The position numbers were made by a program, and so were the translations under genes. DNA of 64,000 nt from a virus. The notes beneath the pieces are model-generated. The model saw only the letters and a list, made by a program, of their open reading frames with translations. It had not been told where the DNA came from and searched no databases. The stretch spans positions 1 to 64,000 of IMG/VR virus record IMGVR_UViG_3300032462_001516; one strand, 5' to 3'. Shown in pieces: positions 8,376 through 17,072 of the stretch (its first letter is position 1; each line of letters starts with the position of its first letter).

Positions 8376-9306
8376 GCATACTCTGGAGTCTTTGCTGCCG
8401 CTGAACGCTCACATCTTGGTTGGCGATCTAGGGTGTAAAGATGAAACTGTAAGTAAATGCAAACAGTACGGGGCAACCGTAGAACGTATTTCTTTGAATA
8501 ATGATCTATCGCAGGCAAGAAATCATTTGTTGAAGTTTTCAGACTCCAAATGGAACTTACACATCGAACCGTGGGAAACCATCTTGGGTGGACACGAAAT
8601 AATCCAACAAGCGATAGTAGGGACTCAAACAGCCTACAAAATGAGCATTATTCAAGGAGATGTGATAACCAAGCAAATCAGACTTTGGCACAAAAGCACA
8701 GAACTAAAGTTTAAGAATCCGGTATTTGAAACACTGAATTACAACGACGCAAAAGACCTTTCGGCCTACATTGCTGTGGGTCCAAACAATAATTCAATTC
8801 TGTATTTAGAGCTTGTCGAGAAGTGGCGAGATCGTTGCCCTTTGGCTAATGAACCCATTTATTATACTGCCTGCTCTCATTTAAGTGGGAAGAATTGGGA
8901 TGCGTTTTTGAATTGGGCAGGCTTGTATTTACATCAAGAAAAATCTGATTCAATGTCAGTTTATATGACGCACTATTATTGCTCGATGGTCAATTGTTAC
9001 ATTAAAAAAGATTACCAACACGCAATACAATCGCTTTTGCCTTGTCTGGCAAAAAAGCCGACGATGGCAGAGTTTTGGTGCTTGTTGGGCGATGCCTACT
9101 ATGCCATTAAGGACTATGATAAAGCAAAGGCTTTTTATGAAAACGCCATTATTTTAGGGAGCAAGCGACTTAAAGATGATGGATGGCCATTAGAAATATC
9201 CAAATACAAAGAATACCCTCAGAAGATGATTGAGGGCTGCGATAAAATCAAGCAGTCTTTGCGATTCTATGGCTCAAGGGCTGCGAATCACAACAATCCC
9301 CATTGA
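8320..9306 (+). CDS. glycosyltransferase-TPR protein
   Basis: 328 residues. The N-terminus (T-I-H-L-I-I-K-N-N-E-E-T-V-E-H-T-L-E-S-L) followed by V-G-D-L-G-C-K-D-E-T and N-N-D-L-S-Q-A-R-N matches the GT2/SunS-like fold, where the usual D-T-G-S-x-D-x-T motif has become D-L-G-C-K-D-E-T. Residues from about 225 form TPR-like helices (F-W-C-L-L-G-D-A-Y-Y-A-I-K-D-Y-D-K-A-K-A-F-Y-E-N-A). This architecture is known for O- or S-glycosyltransferases acting on proteins. The target is unknown. The 3' end overlaps the convergent PAS gene by 59 nt. Confidence 0.72.
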   Translation: MSVPLTIHLIIKNNEETVEHTLESLLPLNAHILVGDLGCKDETVSKCKQYGATVERISLNNDLSQARNHLLKFSDSKWNLHIEPWETILGGHEIIQQAIVGTQTAYKMSIIQGDVITKQIRLWHKSTELKFKNPVFETLNYNDAKDLSAYIAVGPNNNSILYLELVEKWRDRCPLANEPIYYTACSHLSGKNWDAFLNWAGLYLHQEKSDSMSVYMTHYYCSMVNCYIKKDYQHAIQSLLPCLAKKPTMAEFWCLLGDAYYAIKDYDKAKAFYENAIILGSKRLKDDGWPLEISKYKEYPQKMIEGCDKIKQSLRFYGSRAANHNNPH

Positions 9307-9718
9307 TCTTTTCAAGAATGTGACGCTTCAACTCAGACATTTTTTCCAAATGAGGGATAATCATTGATGCCTCAATGCTTATGATTCCCGTTATGTCACG
9401 AATGGTTCCTTCGATAAACCCTTTGTCTTCATTGAATTTTGCAGTCAAGCTAACCGTTATCTCTTTGCCATCTTTGCGTTTCATATTGACTTGAAAGTCA
9501 GACACTTCACCATGTCGGCGAAGTTCTTCAACAAATTCTTCTCTTTCTTTTGCATCGTAGAGATCAATCGCAACGTGTTGTGATAAATCATTGAAATCAG
9601 AAAAGCCCAAAATGCCTATGGCAGCTTCATTGGCATCAATGAAATGCCCATCTTCTATATTGGTTCGCCACAAACCAACGGGTGCTGTTTCGTATAGGTC
9701 TTTATATTCGTTACTCAT
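9248..9718 (-). CDS. PAS-domain protein
   Basis: 156 residues, with GGGAGA before the ATG. Residues 5-115 are a single PAS domain: Y-E-T-A-P-V-G-L-W-R-T, D-G-H-F-I-D-A-N-E-A-A-I-G-I-L-G-F, L-Y-D-A-K-E-R-E-E-F, then R-K-D-G-K-E-I-T-V-S-L and I-E-G-T-I-R-D-I-T-G. A short helical tail follows, with no kinase, cyclase or DNA-binding domain. A free PAS domain probably works through protein contact, for example by interfering with a host sensor kinase. Confidence 0.85.
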   Translation of the reverse strand: MSNEYKDLYETAPVGLWRTNIEDGHFIDANEAAIGILGFSDFNDLSQHVAIDLYDAKEREEFVEELRRHGEVSDFQVNMKRKDGKEITVSLTAKFNEDKGFIEGTIRDITGIISIEASMIIPHLEKMSELKRHILEKINGDCCDSQPLSHRIAKTA

Positions 9719-9742
9719 AATGATCTCCCAAATATATAGTCA

Positions 9743-10123
9743 TCAATATATGACATCTAATTCATTTACAACTACCGTAACAGTATCTTCAAACCGGGCA
9801 ACAGCAAGTTGTTTGCGTCCAGGAGGCAACTTTCTAAGTCGTGCCTCTAGTTCATCAATGTGACAGTTTATAACGCTGAAGTTATTGTCGGCCAGCTTTT
9901 TGGCCTCTTCTTCTAAATTAGCTACCGATCTATTTGGGTAGTAAGCCTGAAGCTGAGGCTTGGCGTGCATCATGATTTTTTTATAAATTGGTACATTGCA
10001 CGCACATCCTGGGTTTTGCAGGTATTTCTGCATATCTTCCAGGAAATCACTAGATAAGCTCTCCCGGAAGCGCTTGTCCCGTAGGGCCTGTTTCACGTCC
10101 ATTAGTCCGATTGGTCTGCTCAT
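9743..10123 (-). CDS. hypothetical protein
   Basis: 126 residues, mostly helical. It contains N-P-G-C-A-C-N-V-P-I-Y-K-K-I around residue 40 and ends in a Val-rich strand. It overlaps the upstream zinc-ribbon gene by 74 nt in another frame, which is long for this genome, so the start could be internal. The family is not recognised. Confidence 0.6.
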   Translation of the reverse strand: MSRPIGLMDVKQALRDKRFRESLSSDFLEDMQKYLQNPGCACNVPIYKKIMMHAKPQLQAYYPNRSVANLEEEAKKLADNNFSVINCHIDELEARLRKLPPGRKQLAVARFEDTVTVVVNELDVIY

Positions 10124-10370
10124 CTGGTGTTGTCTCCACTAAGGTCAATTTGGTTGCTTTAATCACATATCCACAACCCGGACACTTAAACGATTTAGCC
10201 CGGTTCATAGAAGGCGGAATAACTACTTTTTTGGTAAAAGGATCAACGAAAGGCGATCCACGAGGAATAGCAGCCTGCTTGACTTTAACTAAATCCTGGA
10301 TGTCGTCGCCTTTGGTGATTCTTTTGTAGCCACAGTTGTCACAAAAGAATTGGTATGTTTTAAGACTCAT
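10050..10370 (-). CDS. zinc-ribbon protein
   Basis: 106 residues. The start is at 10370 (M-S-L-K-T-Y-Q-F-F), preceded by a GAG element. Two Cys pairs, C-D-N-C-G near residue 10 and C-P-G-C-G near residue 63, make a four-Cys zinc ribbon. The tail is Thr/Gly/Pro-rich. It overlaps both neighbours in a three-gene - strand operon. The role is unknown; nucleic-acid binding is possible. Confidence 0.7.
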   Translation of the reverse strand: MSLKTYQFFCDNCGYKRITKGDDIQDLVKVKQAAIPRGSPFVDPFTKKVVIPPSMNRAKSFKCPGCGYVIKATKLTLVETTPDEQTNRTNGRETGPTGQALPGELI

Positions 10371-10698
10371 GGTTCTCGTCATTTGGCAAATTGACAATAG
10401 TTGCCGCTTCGAGCCAGTTTAGGATTACAGCAGCAAAATTTGCCAAAAATCCTCCTGCACACCCGCAAGCGAAAATCTGAAGTGGATTTTGTGAAATCCA
10501 TATTGCGCCCATCAAGAAACCGCACCATGTACCACAGCACAAGTAGCAGTCTACGACACCGCCCATGCTAGGCAGTCCAATCTTGGCTGTAATCGACTTC
10601 ACAAGTTTTCGGAACCATTCCATAATGGACCCATCAACTATTATGTGACTTAACCCAATACTGGACAAAGCGAACAAAATCAAAGTTTCAATATTCAT
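10360..10698 (-). CDS. DUF1360-like membrane protein
   Basis: 112 residues. Hydrophobic segments lie at about 5-20, 50-70 and 75-95. V-D-C-Y-L-C-C-G-T-W-C-G resembles the Cys/Trp motif of the DUF1360 membrane family found in phages and bacilli. The start is preceded by AAGGGA and, 10 nt further out, by a late-promoter-like ACATAAATA. It probably sits in the host membrane. Confidence 0.7.
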   Translation of the reverse strand: MNIETLILFALSSIGLSHIIVDGSIMEWFRKLVKSITAKIGLPSMGGVVDCYLCCGTWCGFLMGAIWISQNPLQIFACGCAGGFLANFAAVILNWLEAATIVNLPNDENHES

Positions 10699-10708
10699 AG
10701 ATTCCCTT

Positions 10709-10717
10709 TATTTATGT
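10709..10717 (-). promoter_or_regulatory. T4-late-type promoter
   Basis: On the - strand the sequence reads ACATAAATA, one mismatch from the T4 late consensus TATAAATA over its eight bases. It lies 10 nt before the start of the DUF1360-like gene. Confidence 0.6.
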
Positions 10718-10730
10718 TTTGAAGAAAAAA

Positions 10731-11090
10731 TCACCGCCAAAATGTGACGTGGATTCTATCTTTATCTGTGTGGATACAAAAATCTCTGTAGCCAGTGAAC
10801 TTACAAAGCTCATCAACTTCACCGATTTGCCAATCACAACAGGCGGTTAGCCGGTGGTCAATTTTATCCACTAGAATTGTATCTGAGAAATACTCTTCTA
10901 GTTTGCGAATACGAATTTCGTCAAGCGAGTTGAGTAGTTCCAATACACTGCGTTGACCAAGAGTTTTCATTCCTGGAATGCGTTGACCCAACTGCCATTG
11001 GTCAAAAAAATGGCGAAATTCGGGGAACAAGGCGTGTGCCTTTTTGTCGAAGAAAATTAGTTCCTCGATATTTTGCAGATTTATTTCCAT
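10731..11090 (-). CDS. hypothetical protein
   Basis: 119 residues, starting M-E-I-N-L-Q-N-I-E-E-L-I-F-F-D. It is rich in aromatic and charged residues, soluble, and has no recognisable motif. It is divergent from the baseplate gene at 11152. The function is unknown. Confidence 0.6.
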   Translation of the reverse strand: MEINLQNIEELIFFDKKAHALFPEFRHFFDQWQLGQRIPGMKTLGQRSVLELLNSLDEIRIRKLEEYFSDTILVDKIDHRLTACCDWQIGEVDELCKFTGYRDFCIHTDKDRIHVTFWR

Positions 11091-11151
11091 GACACTATGT
11101 TAACCCCAAGATGATGAACTTGCTATAAGCTAGTAATCCAAGGAGACAAAT

Positions 11152-12330
11152 ATGGCTGATGATACTTTTCGTCCAAGACGACCAAACCCGCCAGATGATG
11201 AAGATCAGGTAACGGGCGAAGATGAAGGCGGCATGTCCGCTTTGAATATGGCAGAGAAGATGCGACAACAGGCGGCTGGAGAGGATAGTCAATCAGATGA
11301 CAATCCTAAGCTAACTGGCAACTTCAATATTAAGGGGATGGAAAACGCCCCGCCTGAATTCATGCAAGCACTAAAAGCCGCTCAGGGTGGCCCGCAGCAG
11401 AAAGTTCAGCAAGAAACATCCGGTCATGAGCCGAAGCGTGGCTTTGGCCAGATGTCTGGTGGTGGAGAAGGTCCAGGTTCAGCACCCGCAGCACCAGTCG
11501 CCAAGAAGCGTGACGCTGCATCGACAAGCTCAGGCCACTTGAAAGAATTGCTGGAAGGACTGAAAGGTTCGACCACAATTTATGAAGAGATTGAGTTGCC
11601 TTCGAGGGGTCGTTTTTACGACGGCACTGATGGTCCCGCAAACGGAGTTGTTTCTATTCGTCCGATGACGGGCGAAGAAGAACAAATTCTGGCAACCCCA
11701 CGATTCGTTCGTAAGGGACAAGCCATCAACATGATCTTCCAGCGATGCCTCAAGGAACAGTTCCGTCCCGAACAACTCTTGACCATCGACCGGACCTACA
11801 TGCTGATTTACCTGCGTGGTATTTCGTATTCACCGAATTACGATGTTGAGGTAAAGTGTCCTGAATGTGAAAAGAAGTTCGGAACCACAATTGACCTCAA
11901 TACGCTATATGTCGAACCGTGTCCTGAAACATATGGGCCACAATTGCAAGATGTATTGCCAACAACCAAGCTGCCTTTCTCATATCGGCTTTCAACTGGT
12001 CGAGATGAGCAAGAGATCACGGATTACCGTGATCGCCGCATCAAGGCTTTCGGTGACGCCTCTGCTGACGATACTTTGATCTACAGAACGTCTATGCTGC
12101 TTGATGATATCGACGGCTTGACCAATAAGGGCGAACTTCAGATTCTTCTAAAGAATCTACCGATCAGCGACGTATCGTATGCACGCAACTGTATCAACGA
12201 GCCACCATTTGGCGTTGATACAAATGTAGAAATTGTTTGCCCTAGCTGTCTACAGGACTTTGAAGTTGATCTTCCACTGGAGGCCAATTTTTTCTTCCCT
12301 CGACGGAAGAAAAACAAGACCCAAGCATAG
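11152..12330 (+). CDS. baseplate hub protein (T4 gp26-like)
   Basis: 392 residues, with AAGGAG before the ATG. The N-terminal 125 residues are disordered (Asp/Gly/Gln-rich). The conserved part from residue 140 has E-L-P-S-R-G-R-F-Y-D-G, I-R-P-M-T-G-E-E-E-Q-I-L-A-T-P-R-F and K-G-Q-A-I-N-M-I-F-Q-R-C, the signature of the T4-type baseplate hub protein family (PF12322, known from memory). Two Cys pairs (C-P-E-C and C-P-S-C) make a split zinc-ribbon-like element. The small gene downstream fits a gp26/gp51-type pair. Confidence 0.82.
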   Translation: MADDTFRPRRPNPPDDEDQVTGEDEGGMSALNMAEKMRQQAAGEDSQSDDNPKLTGNFNIKGMENAPPEFMQALKAAQGGPQQKVQQETSGHEPKRGFGQMSGGGEGPGSAPAAPVAKKRDAASTSSGHLKELLEGLKGSTTIYEEIELPSRGRFYDGTDGPANGVVSIRPMTGEEEQILATPRFVRKGQAINMIFQRCLKEQFRPEQLLTIDRTYMLIYLRGISYSPNYDVEVKCPECEKKFGTTIDLNTLYVEPCPETYGPQLQDVLPTTKLPFSYRLSTGRDEQEITDYRDRRIKAFGDASADDTLIYRTSMLLDDIDGLTNKGELQILLKNLPISDVSYARNCINEPPFGVDTNVEIVCPSCLQDFEVDLPLEANFFFPRRKKNKTQA

Positions 12331-12332
12331 AA

Positions 12333-12527
12333 ATGTGGAAGGGACTAGCGGAAGAAATATTCTTCTTCCAATATCACTTACACTTAGCTATGTCAGGGTC
12401 AATGAGTCTGCCGATCAATCTGCGAAAATGGATGATCGAACGCTTTATCGAGCAAAAAGAAAAAGAAAACGAGGCAATGGAAGCCTCACGCAGAAAGGCG
12501 CAGTCTCAATCAAAGTCAAGGCGATAA
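12333..12527 (+). CDS. small baseplate/tail assembly protein
   Basis: 64 residues, starting 2 nt after the gp26-like stop. It begins M-W-K-G-L-A-E-E-I-F-F-F-Q-Y-H-L and ends in a charged helix (E-Q-K-E-K-E-N-E-A-M-E-A-S-R-R-K). Small proteins of this shape after gp26 in T4-like phages act in hub assembly or as tail-assembly chaperones. The specific equivalence is an inference from position and size. Confidence 0.65.
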   Translation: MWKGLAEEIFFFQYHLHLAMSGSMSLPINLRKWMIERFIEQKEKENEAMEASRRKAQSQSKSRR

Positions 12528-12530
12528 AAA

Positions 12531-13274
12531 ATGGCAACAAAAGAACGATACCAAAATCCTACTTGCGGTGACTCAGTAAATCTTCGGTTGTTTACTTACA
12601 ACAGCAACAACCGAAGAGACGTGCAATCTATCGAGAAAGTGGAAATTTACACTTATGACGATACCTTCAGGTCTGCTGATAATCCTCAAGGAATGAGATT
12701 GGTTCAAACCGTTCTCGGCACAGATGTCGTACAAGAAGCAACAGGTCAATATTTGTTACAGCTAACGGTTTCAAACCCGTTGTATACAATCGGCTCATAT
12801 AGAGACGTTTGGTCTGTTGTCTTTGAGGACGGCGAATGTGCAACTGCTCAGGTTGCGAACGACTTTCAGATTTATTCTGATTTGTGGTTCACAACACCAA
12901 TCCCGCCAATATATGATTTTAATTTTAACTTCCGTCCCAATAAAGTCCGTAAAGGATCAAAGCGATATTTGCTGATCCAGGTCGTACCGAATGTTCCACG
13001 AGGGTCCGAGATTCTTCCCTACTATGAAAATCTCGCCATAGTCTCAGATTTACGGGTATCTATAGAACTTGCCTGCGGGGAGTGTGTCCCGGCAGAGCAA
13101 GACCTACGCCTGATAGAAGATCGGACCCTTGTGAACTATCGTGAAAAAGGTTACGCATATTTCTTCCTTGATACGGAAGAATATGATGAAGGCATTTACA
13201 ATATTTGGTTTGAACTTGCCTTTGGCGAAAACGTGTTCGTGTCTGACAAAAACTCTTTCCAGGTATACAGCTAA
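12531..13274 (+). CDS. baseplate-region structural protein
   Basis: 247 residues. The predicted content is nearly all beta, with two repeats of a pattern like V-E-I-Y-T-Y-D-D...Y-R-D-V-W-S-V-V-F-E-D-G and V-S-I-E-L-A...G-I-Y-N-I-W-F-E-L-A-F-G. This suggests two immunoglobulin-like or tail-accessory beta domains. It overlaps the next gene by one base (TAATG), implying coupled translation. It is a likely virion protein without a named family. Confidence 0.7.
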   Translation: MATKERYQNPTCGDSVNLRLFTYNSNNRRDVQSIEKVEIYTYDDTFRSADNPQGMRLVQTVLGTDVVQEATGQYLLQLTVSNPLYTIGSYRDVWSVVFEDGECATAQVANDFQIYSDLWFTTPIPPIYDFNFNFRPNKVRKGSKRYLLIQVVPNVPRGSEILPYYENLAIVSDLRVSIELACGECVPAEQDLRLIEDRTLVNYREKGYAYFFLDTEEYDEGIYNIWFELAFGENVFVSDKNSFQVYS

Positions 13275-13795
13275 TGGCCGTTTTTAATCTTCCCGATGAA
13301 CCAGATTCGCCAGCAGGAAAGGCAATCCAAACTGCATTGGCACCATCAGCAGAAAAGCTGGCATCTCTAGTGATGCCAAATAAATTTCAGTTGGTATTCA
13401 AATCAGACCCATATTTGGGCGATAGTGTTCATGGCTTGATACTTGACCTGGGCCGCAAAGAATTGATTTTCAACACAATAGAAAACGGTCAATACAATTG
13501 GATTGACTGGCTTTTAGAAGTGCCTGAAGATGAAGTTGTTACGTTATTCTTTTTAGACGAAGACAATAAACACAGGTGTATATTGGTCATGGAAGGACTC
13601 TATGTGTTTGAACATACTTGTGCAATGAATAATACACAGAACGCTTATGGCATCGACTCGACTGAAAATCTCGAACACAAAGTAACAGTGCAATTCACCA
13701 ATATTGAAAGACTACATCCAGAAGGGCAGGGGAAAAGTTTGAAAAAAGTGGTCAGAAGACCCAAGGAGAATGTTGATCGCCAAAGACAAGAGTAA
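13274..13795 (+). CDS. baseplate-region protein
   Basis: 173 residues. The stop-start overlap with the previous gene gives coupling. The core (residues 33-150) is alternating beta with N-K-F-Q-L-V-F-K-S-D and N-W-I-D-W-L-L-E-V-P-E-D. The C-terminus is strongly basic (K-K-V-V-R-R-P-K-E-N-V-D-R-Q-R-Q). It is the last gene before a strong terminator. The family is not recognised, and a baseplate role is inferred from the operon. Confidence 0.65.
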   Translation: MAVFNLPDEPDSPAGKAIQTALAPSAEKLASLVMPNKFQLVFKSDPYLGDSVHGLILDLGRKELIFNTIENGQYNWIDWLLEVPEDEVVTLFFLDEDNKHRCILVMEGLYVFEHTCAMNNTQNAYGIDSTENLEHKVTVQFTNIERLHPEGQGKSLKKVVRRPKENVDRQRQE

Positions 13796-13833
13796 AGGTA
13801 AGATCAAAGACTCCTCCCAAAATGCAACAAAAA

Positions 13834-13859
13834 GGCTCGCCAATTGGCGAGCCTTTTTT
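13834..13859 (+). terminator. intrinsic terminator ending the baseplate operon
   Basis: A perfect 8-bp stem GGCTCGCC / GGCGAGCC with an AATT loop, followed by six T. Confidence 0.95.
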
Positions 13860-13971
13860 CGTGTAAAATCACTCGACTCTCAATCTCTGCAAGGCTTGTT
13901 TTGCAGAGGACTTACGGCAAAAAACATGGTGGGAGAGAAAGGCAGGCTTTCGAGAATATTTCTGTTCAATC

Positions 13972-14000
13972 TTTACAACCAGACTTTTTTGACGTACTAT
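13972..14000 (+). promoter_or_regulatory. sigma70-like promoter
   Basis: TTTACA, a 17-nt spacer, then TACTAT. It lies 42 nt before the upstream start of the ParB-like gene. It has the same -35 and spacing as the other promoters of this family but lacks the TGG before the -10. The 180 nt between the terminator and the gene also hold an 8-bp hairpin CTCTGCAA / TTGCAGAG at about 13882-13906 and no gene. Confidence 0.65.
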
Positions 14001-14041
14001 CTGAGGGAACGAAACGTCTTCTTCACGAAAGGAAGGTGCAA

Positions 14042-15259
14042 ATGGCATCAAAACGTGGTATTCGTAAACGGAACGAGCGTATCGTCCGTCAAAAACTCGA
14101 ACAGGAGTCAAACATGGCTGAAAACAAGTTGACCGGAAATGTAGGTCGCACTTCGGTAGCCGATCTGATACTAGCCCGTACTAGATTTCTTCACCCGGAC
14201 AAACCTTCGATTCAGGTGGTACAACCTCAACCTGCGGCCCCTCTGGAGAAGCCCGGCGACAAACCTGTGGCTGCATCTCCGGCACTTCAGGACACCGCTC
14301 CAGTTGCAGTTGATCCAATCATCAGCAGCGTTCGTCACAAAGAGATGATCTTTCGTGAAGCCGACGAGAATCGGGATCACTACCTCTTAAAGCAACTGGA
14401 AGACGGCGAAAAATTGCCGTGGTTTCGATACGTCCGCAAAGAGAGTCAATACTCCGAATTCGTCATGCTCACAACAGAGATGGCGAAAGCAATGCTTCAG
14501 AGCGTCTGGACCGAGACGGAAGGCAACCGAAAGCTGAAAGTTTGGCTGAAAGATGCCTACAAGCGAGACATTGATAATGATCGCTGGATTCCCTCTGACG
14601 AATCGATTGGTATCGACTTCAATGGTGTTGTATACAATGGACGGCATCGACTCACGGCACTCGTGGAATCGGGCAAAGAATGGCCGTTCTACGTCACTTT
14701 CAATTGCTTGGAAGAGGCCAAGTTCACGGTTGATTCCGGGGCGAAACGCAACTCAGCAGAGAAGTTACGTCTCGTGATCGACACCAAGCTGGGAAATCGA
14801 ACCACTGGCTTCTGCAAGGCTATCATGAAAGGTCTTCAGAGCAAGGTTCGTTACACAGAGACGGAAATCGCTGAATTTGCACACAAGTGGCAGGATTTAA
14901 TTGCCTGGATCAGTAGCAACTTGCCAGTCGCACGAGCCGAAGTTCAAGCGGCAATTGCAAAAGCATATCTGTGGTATGGCCCGGAAAAAATCGAACTGTT
15001 TGCCGAACGTCTTCGGGAAGTGAAATTCACGGAAGATGGTGATCCAGCACGAGCGTTGTATTTGGCTCTCACCAAGGCGAAAATCAATCGCATCAACGTC
15101 GCATTGGTTGCTTACAAAAAGACGCTGGCAAGCGTTGAGGCTACGGTGACAAACAAGCCGCTTTCCCGTCTGTATGAGCGAGACGAGGACATTTTCCAGT
15201 GGCAAGAAGGCTGGGAACTCCCGCAAGGATCGTGGTGGGAAGCCCAACCAAAAGAGTAA
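14042..15259 (+). CDS. ParB-like protein, family A (long form)
   Basis: 405 residues from ATG 14042 (AAGGAAGG upstream). An alternative start at 14114 also has a good AGGAG and would remove a basic 24-residue leader. A Pro/Ala-rich linker precedes a domain with Y-N-G-R-H-R-L-T-A-L-V-E-S-G-K at about residue 200, which is the ParB/sulfiredoxin-type G-R-H-R motif, then V-D-S-G-A-K-R-N. A helical C-terminal half ends in E-D-I-F-Q-W-Q-E-G-W-E-L-P. Related proteins lie at 22036 and 22650. ParB-like modules bind DNA or CTP, or act as nucleases. The role here is unknown. Confidence 0.7.
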   Translation: MASKRGIRKRNERIVRQKLEQESNMAENKLTGNVGRTSVADLILARTRFLHPDKPSIQVVQPQPAAPLEKPGDKPVAASPALQDTAPVAVDPIISSVRHKEMIFREADENRDHYLLKQLEDGEKLPWFRYVRKESQYSEFVMLTTEMAKAMLQSVWTETEGNRKLKVWLKDAYKRDIDNDRWIPSDESIGIDFNGVVYNGRHRLTALVESGKEWPFYVTFNCLEEAKFTVDSGAKRNSAEKLRLVIDTKLGNRTTGFCKAIMKGLQSKVRYTETEIAEFAHKWQDLIAWISSNLPVARAEVQAAIAKAYLWYGPEKIELFAERLREVKFTEDGDPARALYLALTKAKINRINVALVAYKKTLASVEATVTNKPLSRLYERDEDIFQWQEGWELPQGSWWEAQPKE

Positions 15260-15268
15260 AATATAAAG

Positions 15269-15302
15269 GCTGGCCCGGAAATATCCGGGCCAGCTTCGTT
15301 TT
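15269..15302 (+). terminator. intrinsic terminator after the ParB-like gene
   Basis: A perfect 10-bp stem GCTGGCCCGG / CCGGGCCAGC with a 6-nt loop and a T-rich tail. Confidence 0.93.
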
Positions 15303-15305
15303 GGG

Positions 15306-15334
15306 TTTACACTTCCTTATTTCCGTGGTAGAAT
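15306..15334 (+). promoter_or_regulatory. sigma70-like promoter of the AAA+ gene
   Basis: TTTACA, a 17-nt spacer ending in TGG, then TAGAAT. It directly follows the terminator and lies about 50 nt before the AAA+ start. Confidence 0.85.
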
Positions 15335-15386
15335 ATTCCCAACACCGTGGAACTCGAATATCCCCAGGAATTAAGGGAAGAAAAAA

Positions 15387-16991
15387 ATGGCTAGTGCCAA
15401 TAATGTCCTAACAGCGAAATTAGACTTTTGGGTAAAGCACAACAAGAATGTGCTTTTCATCGGAAAACATGGCGTCGGCAAGACTGCTATGATTAAGGAC
15501 GCCTTTGATCGGCACGGCTTGAATTGGCGGTATTTTTCTGCATCTACGATGGACCCGTGGGTTGACTTCATTGGAGTACCACGAGAAAAAACCGACAACA
15601 AGGTTCCCGAACAATTCGAGATCATTAAGGAACTAGCATCCATTGATTTGCCGCTTGCCTACGAGTGGGTCCAGAACAATTGGAAACTCAGCGACGAAGC
15701 GTCCAAGCGTGTCGTCGATCACGCTGTAAATCGCCAGCAAGGATTGACATATCTCGATCTGGTTCGTCCGCAAACTTTTGCCGCTGGTGAAGTCGAAGCG
15801 TTATTCTTCGACGAATATAATCGGTCGCCAAAGAAAGTCCGCAACGCCGTGATGGAACTGATTCAGTTCAAGTCCATCAATGGTATGAAGTTTCCAAACC
15901 TTCGTATCGTTTGGGCGGCAATCAACCCGGACGATGATGAAAACGAAACCTACGACGTTGAACGTCTCGACCCTGCTCAGGCCGACCGATACCATATCGC
16001 AGTTGAAGTACCTTATCGGCCAAATGCCGATTGGTTCCGAGGCGAATATGGTCAGCGTGTTGGTGATGCTGCCATTCAGTGGTGGGACGACTTGTCGGAA
16101 GAAGAAAAAAACCGCATCAGCCCTCGTCGTCTTCAATATGCTCTCGACGTATATCGTGAGCGAGGGGATATGAGGGATGTGTTGCCTCTGACGGTAAATG
16201 TCAGCAAGCTGACCACGGCATTGAATACAGGACCGATCACCGAGAAGTTGGAACAGTTGATGAAGTCGAAGGACGTGGCCGAAGCACGAACCTTCCTGAA
16301 CAACGAAAACAACTACACGGCGGCAATGAAGTTTATTCCGAAGTCGGAAACTTTGACGACATATTTCATCCCGTTGCTGCCGAAAGAAAAGATGGCAGCA
16401 CTGATGAACGATGACGACAAGACTTGCAATTACATCATTACCAATACCGACAAAGTGCCGGTATTCAAAGATGTATGTAAGGAACTTATCAACGCCAACA
16501 CCAATGTTAGACTCGCCAAGAAGATTCGCCGGGCGATGACGGAGAATCAAGATTTGGCTACAGCATTCGCATCTGAGACAGATGCTTCAGTGCCACCGGC
16601 TGAATCGCATTTTAACAAAGTCAAGGCAGGAACAAAGTCCTGGAGTGATACCTTGACCGAATTGAAGACCGCTCCACAGGATACGTCACAACAGCGTATC
16701 CAAAATTACGACAAAATTGCATCCAGCATCCCGGAGAAGCAAACGGCAGACGAGGCATTGGCAACATTGGAAATTCTCAATGCAGTGTTTAGCGGCAATC
16801 AATTTGCCTCTAGTATCACTGCCAAACCTTTTGAAAAGCTAATGGGGATTGTGAACCACTGCATTGCAGAAATCCACCGGAACACCGGATCGGATTGGAC
16901 TACAATTCTCAGTAAGCATGGCGTTCGCTTCAAGACTTTGTTGGAGAAGATTAAAGTCGGCGGATTGTCTTCTCGGTTGTACACTCCATAA
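15387..16991 (+). CDS. MoxR-type AAA+ ATPase
   Basis: 534 residues. Walker A is G-K-H-G-V-G-K-T at 26-33. Walker B is A-L-F-F-D-E-Y-N-R at about 139-147, followed by N-P-D-D-D-E at the sensor-1 region and an R-L-D-P-A-Q-A-D-R-Y arginine segment. This is the order of MoxR-family ATPases. A 200-residue helical C-terminal region is not recognised. The next gene encodes a VWA protein, the usual MoxR partner, so they probably form a chaperone-like pair that remodels a protein complex. Confidence 0.85.
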   Translation: MASANNVLTAKLDFWVKHNKNVLFIGKHGVGKTAMIKDAFDRHGLNWRYFSASTMDPWVDFIGVPREKTDNKVPEQFEIIKELASIDLPLAYEWVQNNWKLSDEASKRVVDHAVNRQQGLTYLDLVRPQTFAAGEVEALFFDEYNRSPKKVRNAVMELIQFKSINGMKFPNLRIVWAAINPDDDENETYDVERLDPAQADRYHIAVEVPYRPNADWFRGEYGQRVGDAAIQWWDDLSEEEKNRISPRRLQYALDVYRERGDMRDVLPLTVNVSKLTTALNTGPITEKLEQLMKSKDVAEARTFLNNENNYTAAMKFIPKSETLTTYFIPLLPKEKMAALMNDDDKTCNYIITNTDKVPVFKDVCKELINANTNVRLAKKIRRAMTENQDLATAFASETDASVPPAESHFNKVKAGTKSWSDTLTELKTAPQDTSQQRIQNYDKIASSIPEKQTADEALATLEILNAVFSGNQFASSITAKPFEKLMGIVNHCIAEIHRNTGSDWTTILSKHGVRFKTLLEKIKVGGLSSRLYTP

Positions 16992-16995
16992 ACGA

Positions 16996-17024
16996 TATAC
17001 AACCAGCATAAAACGTGGTACAAT
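16996..17024 (+). promoter_or_regulatory. sigma70-like promoter of the VWA gene
   Basis: TATACA, a 17-nt spacer ending in TGG, then TACAAT. It overlaps the 5' side of the following terminator, so the transcript would start inside the hairpin sequence. Confidence 0.8.
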
Positions 17025-17025
17025 C

Positions 17026-17057
17026 AGAGGGCTGGCAGAACCAGCCCTCTGTTTCTT
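17026..17057 (+). terminator. intrinsic terminator between AAA+ and VWA genes
   Basis: A 10-bp stem AGAGGGCTGG / CCAGCCCTCT with a 5-nt loop and a T-rich tail. It should stop read-through from the AAA+ gene while the adjacent promoter restarts transcription. Confidence 0.85.
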
Positions 17058-17072
17058 TAGGATGGATGTAAT

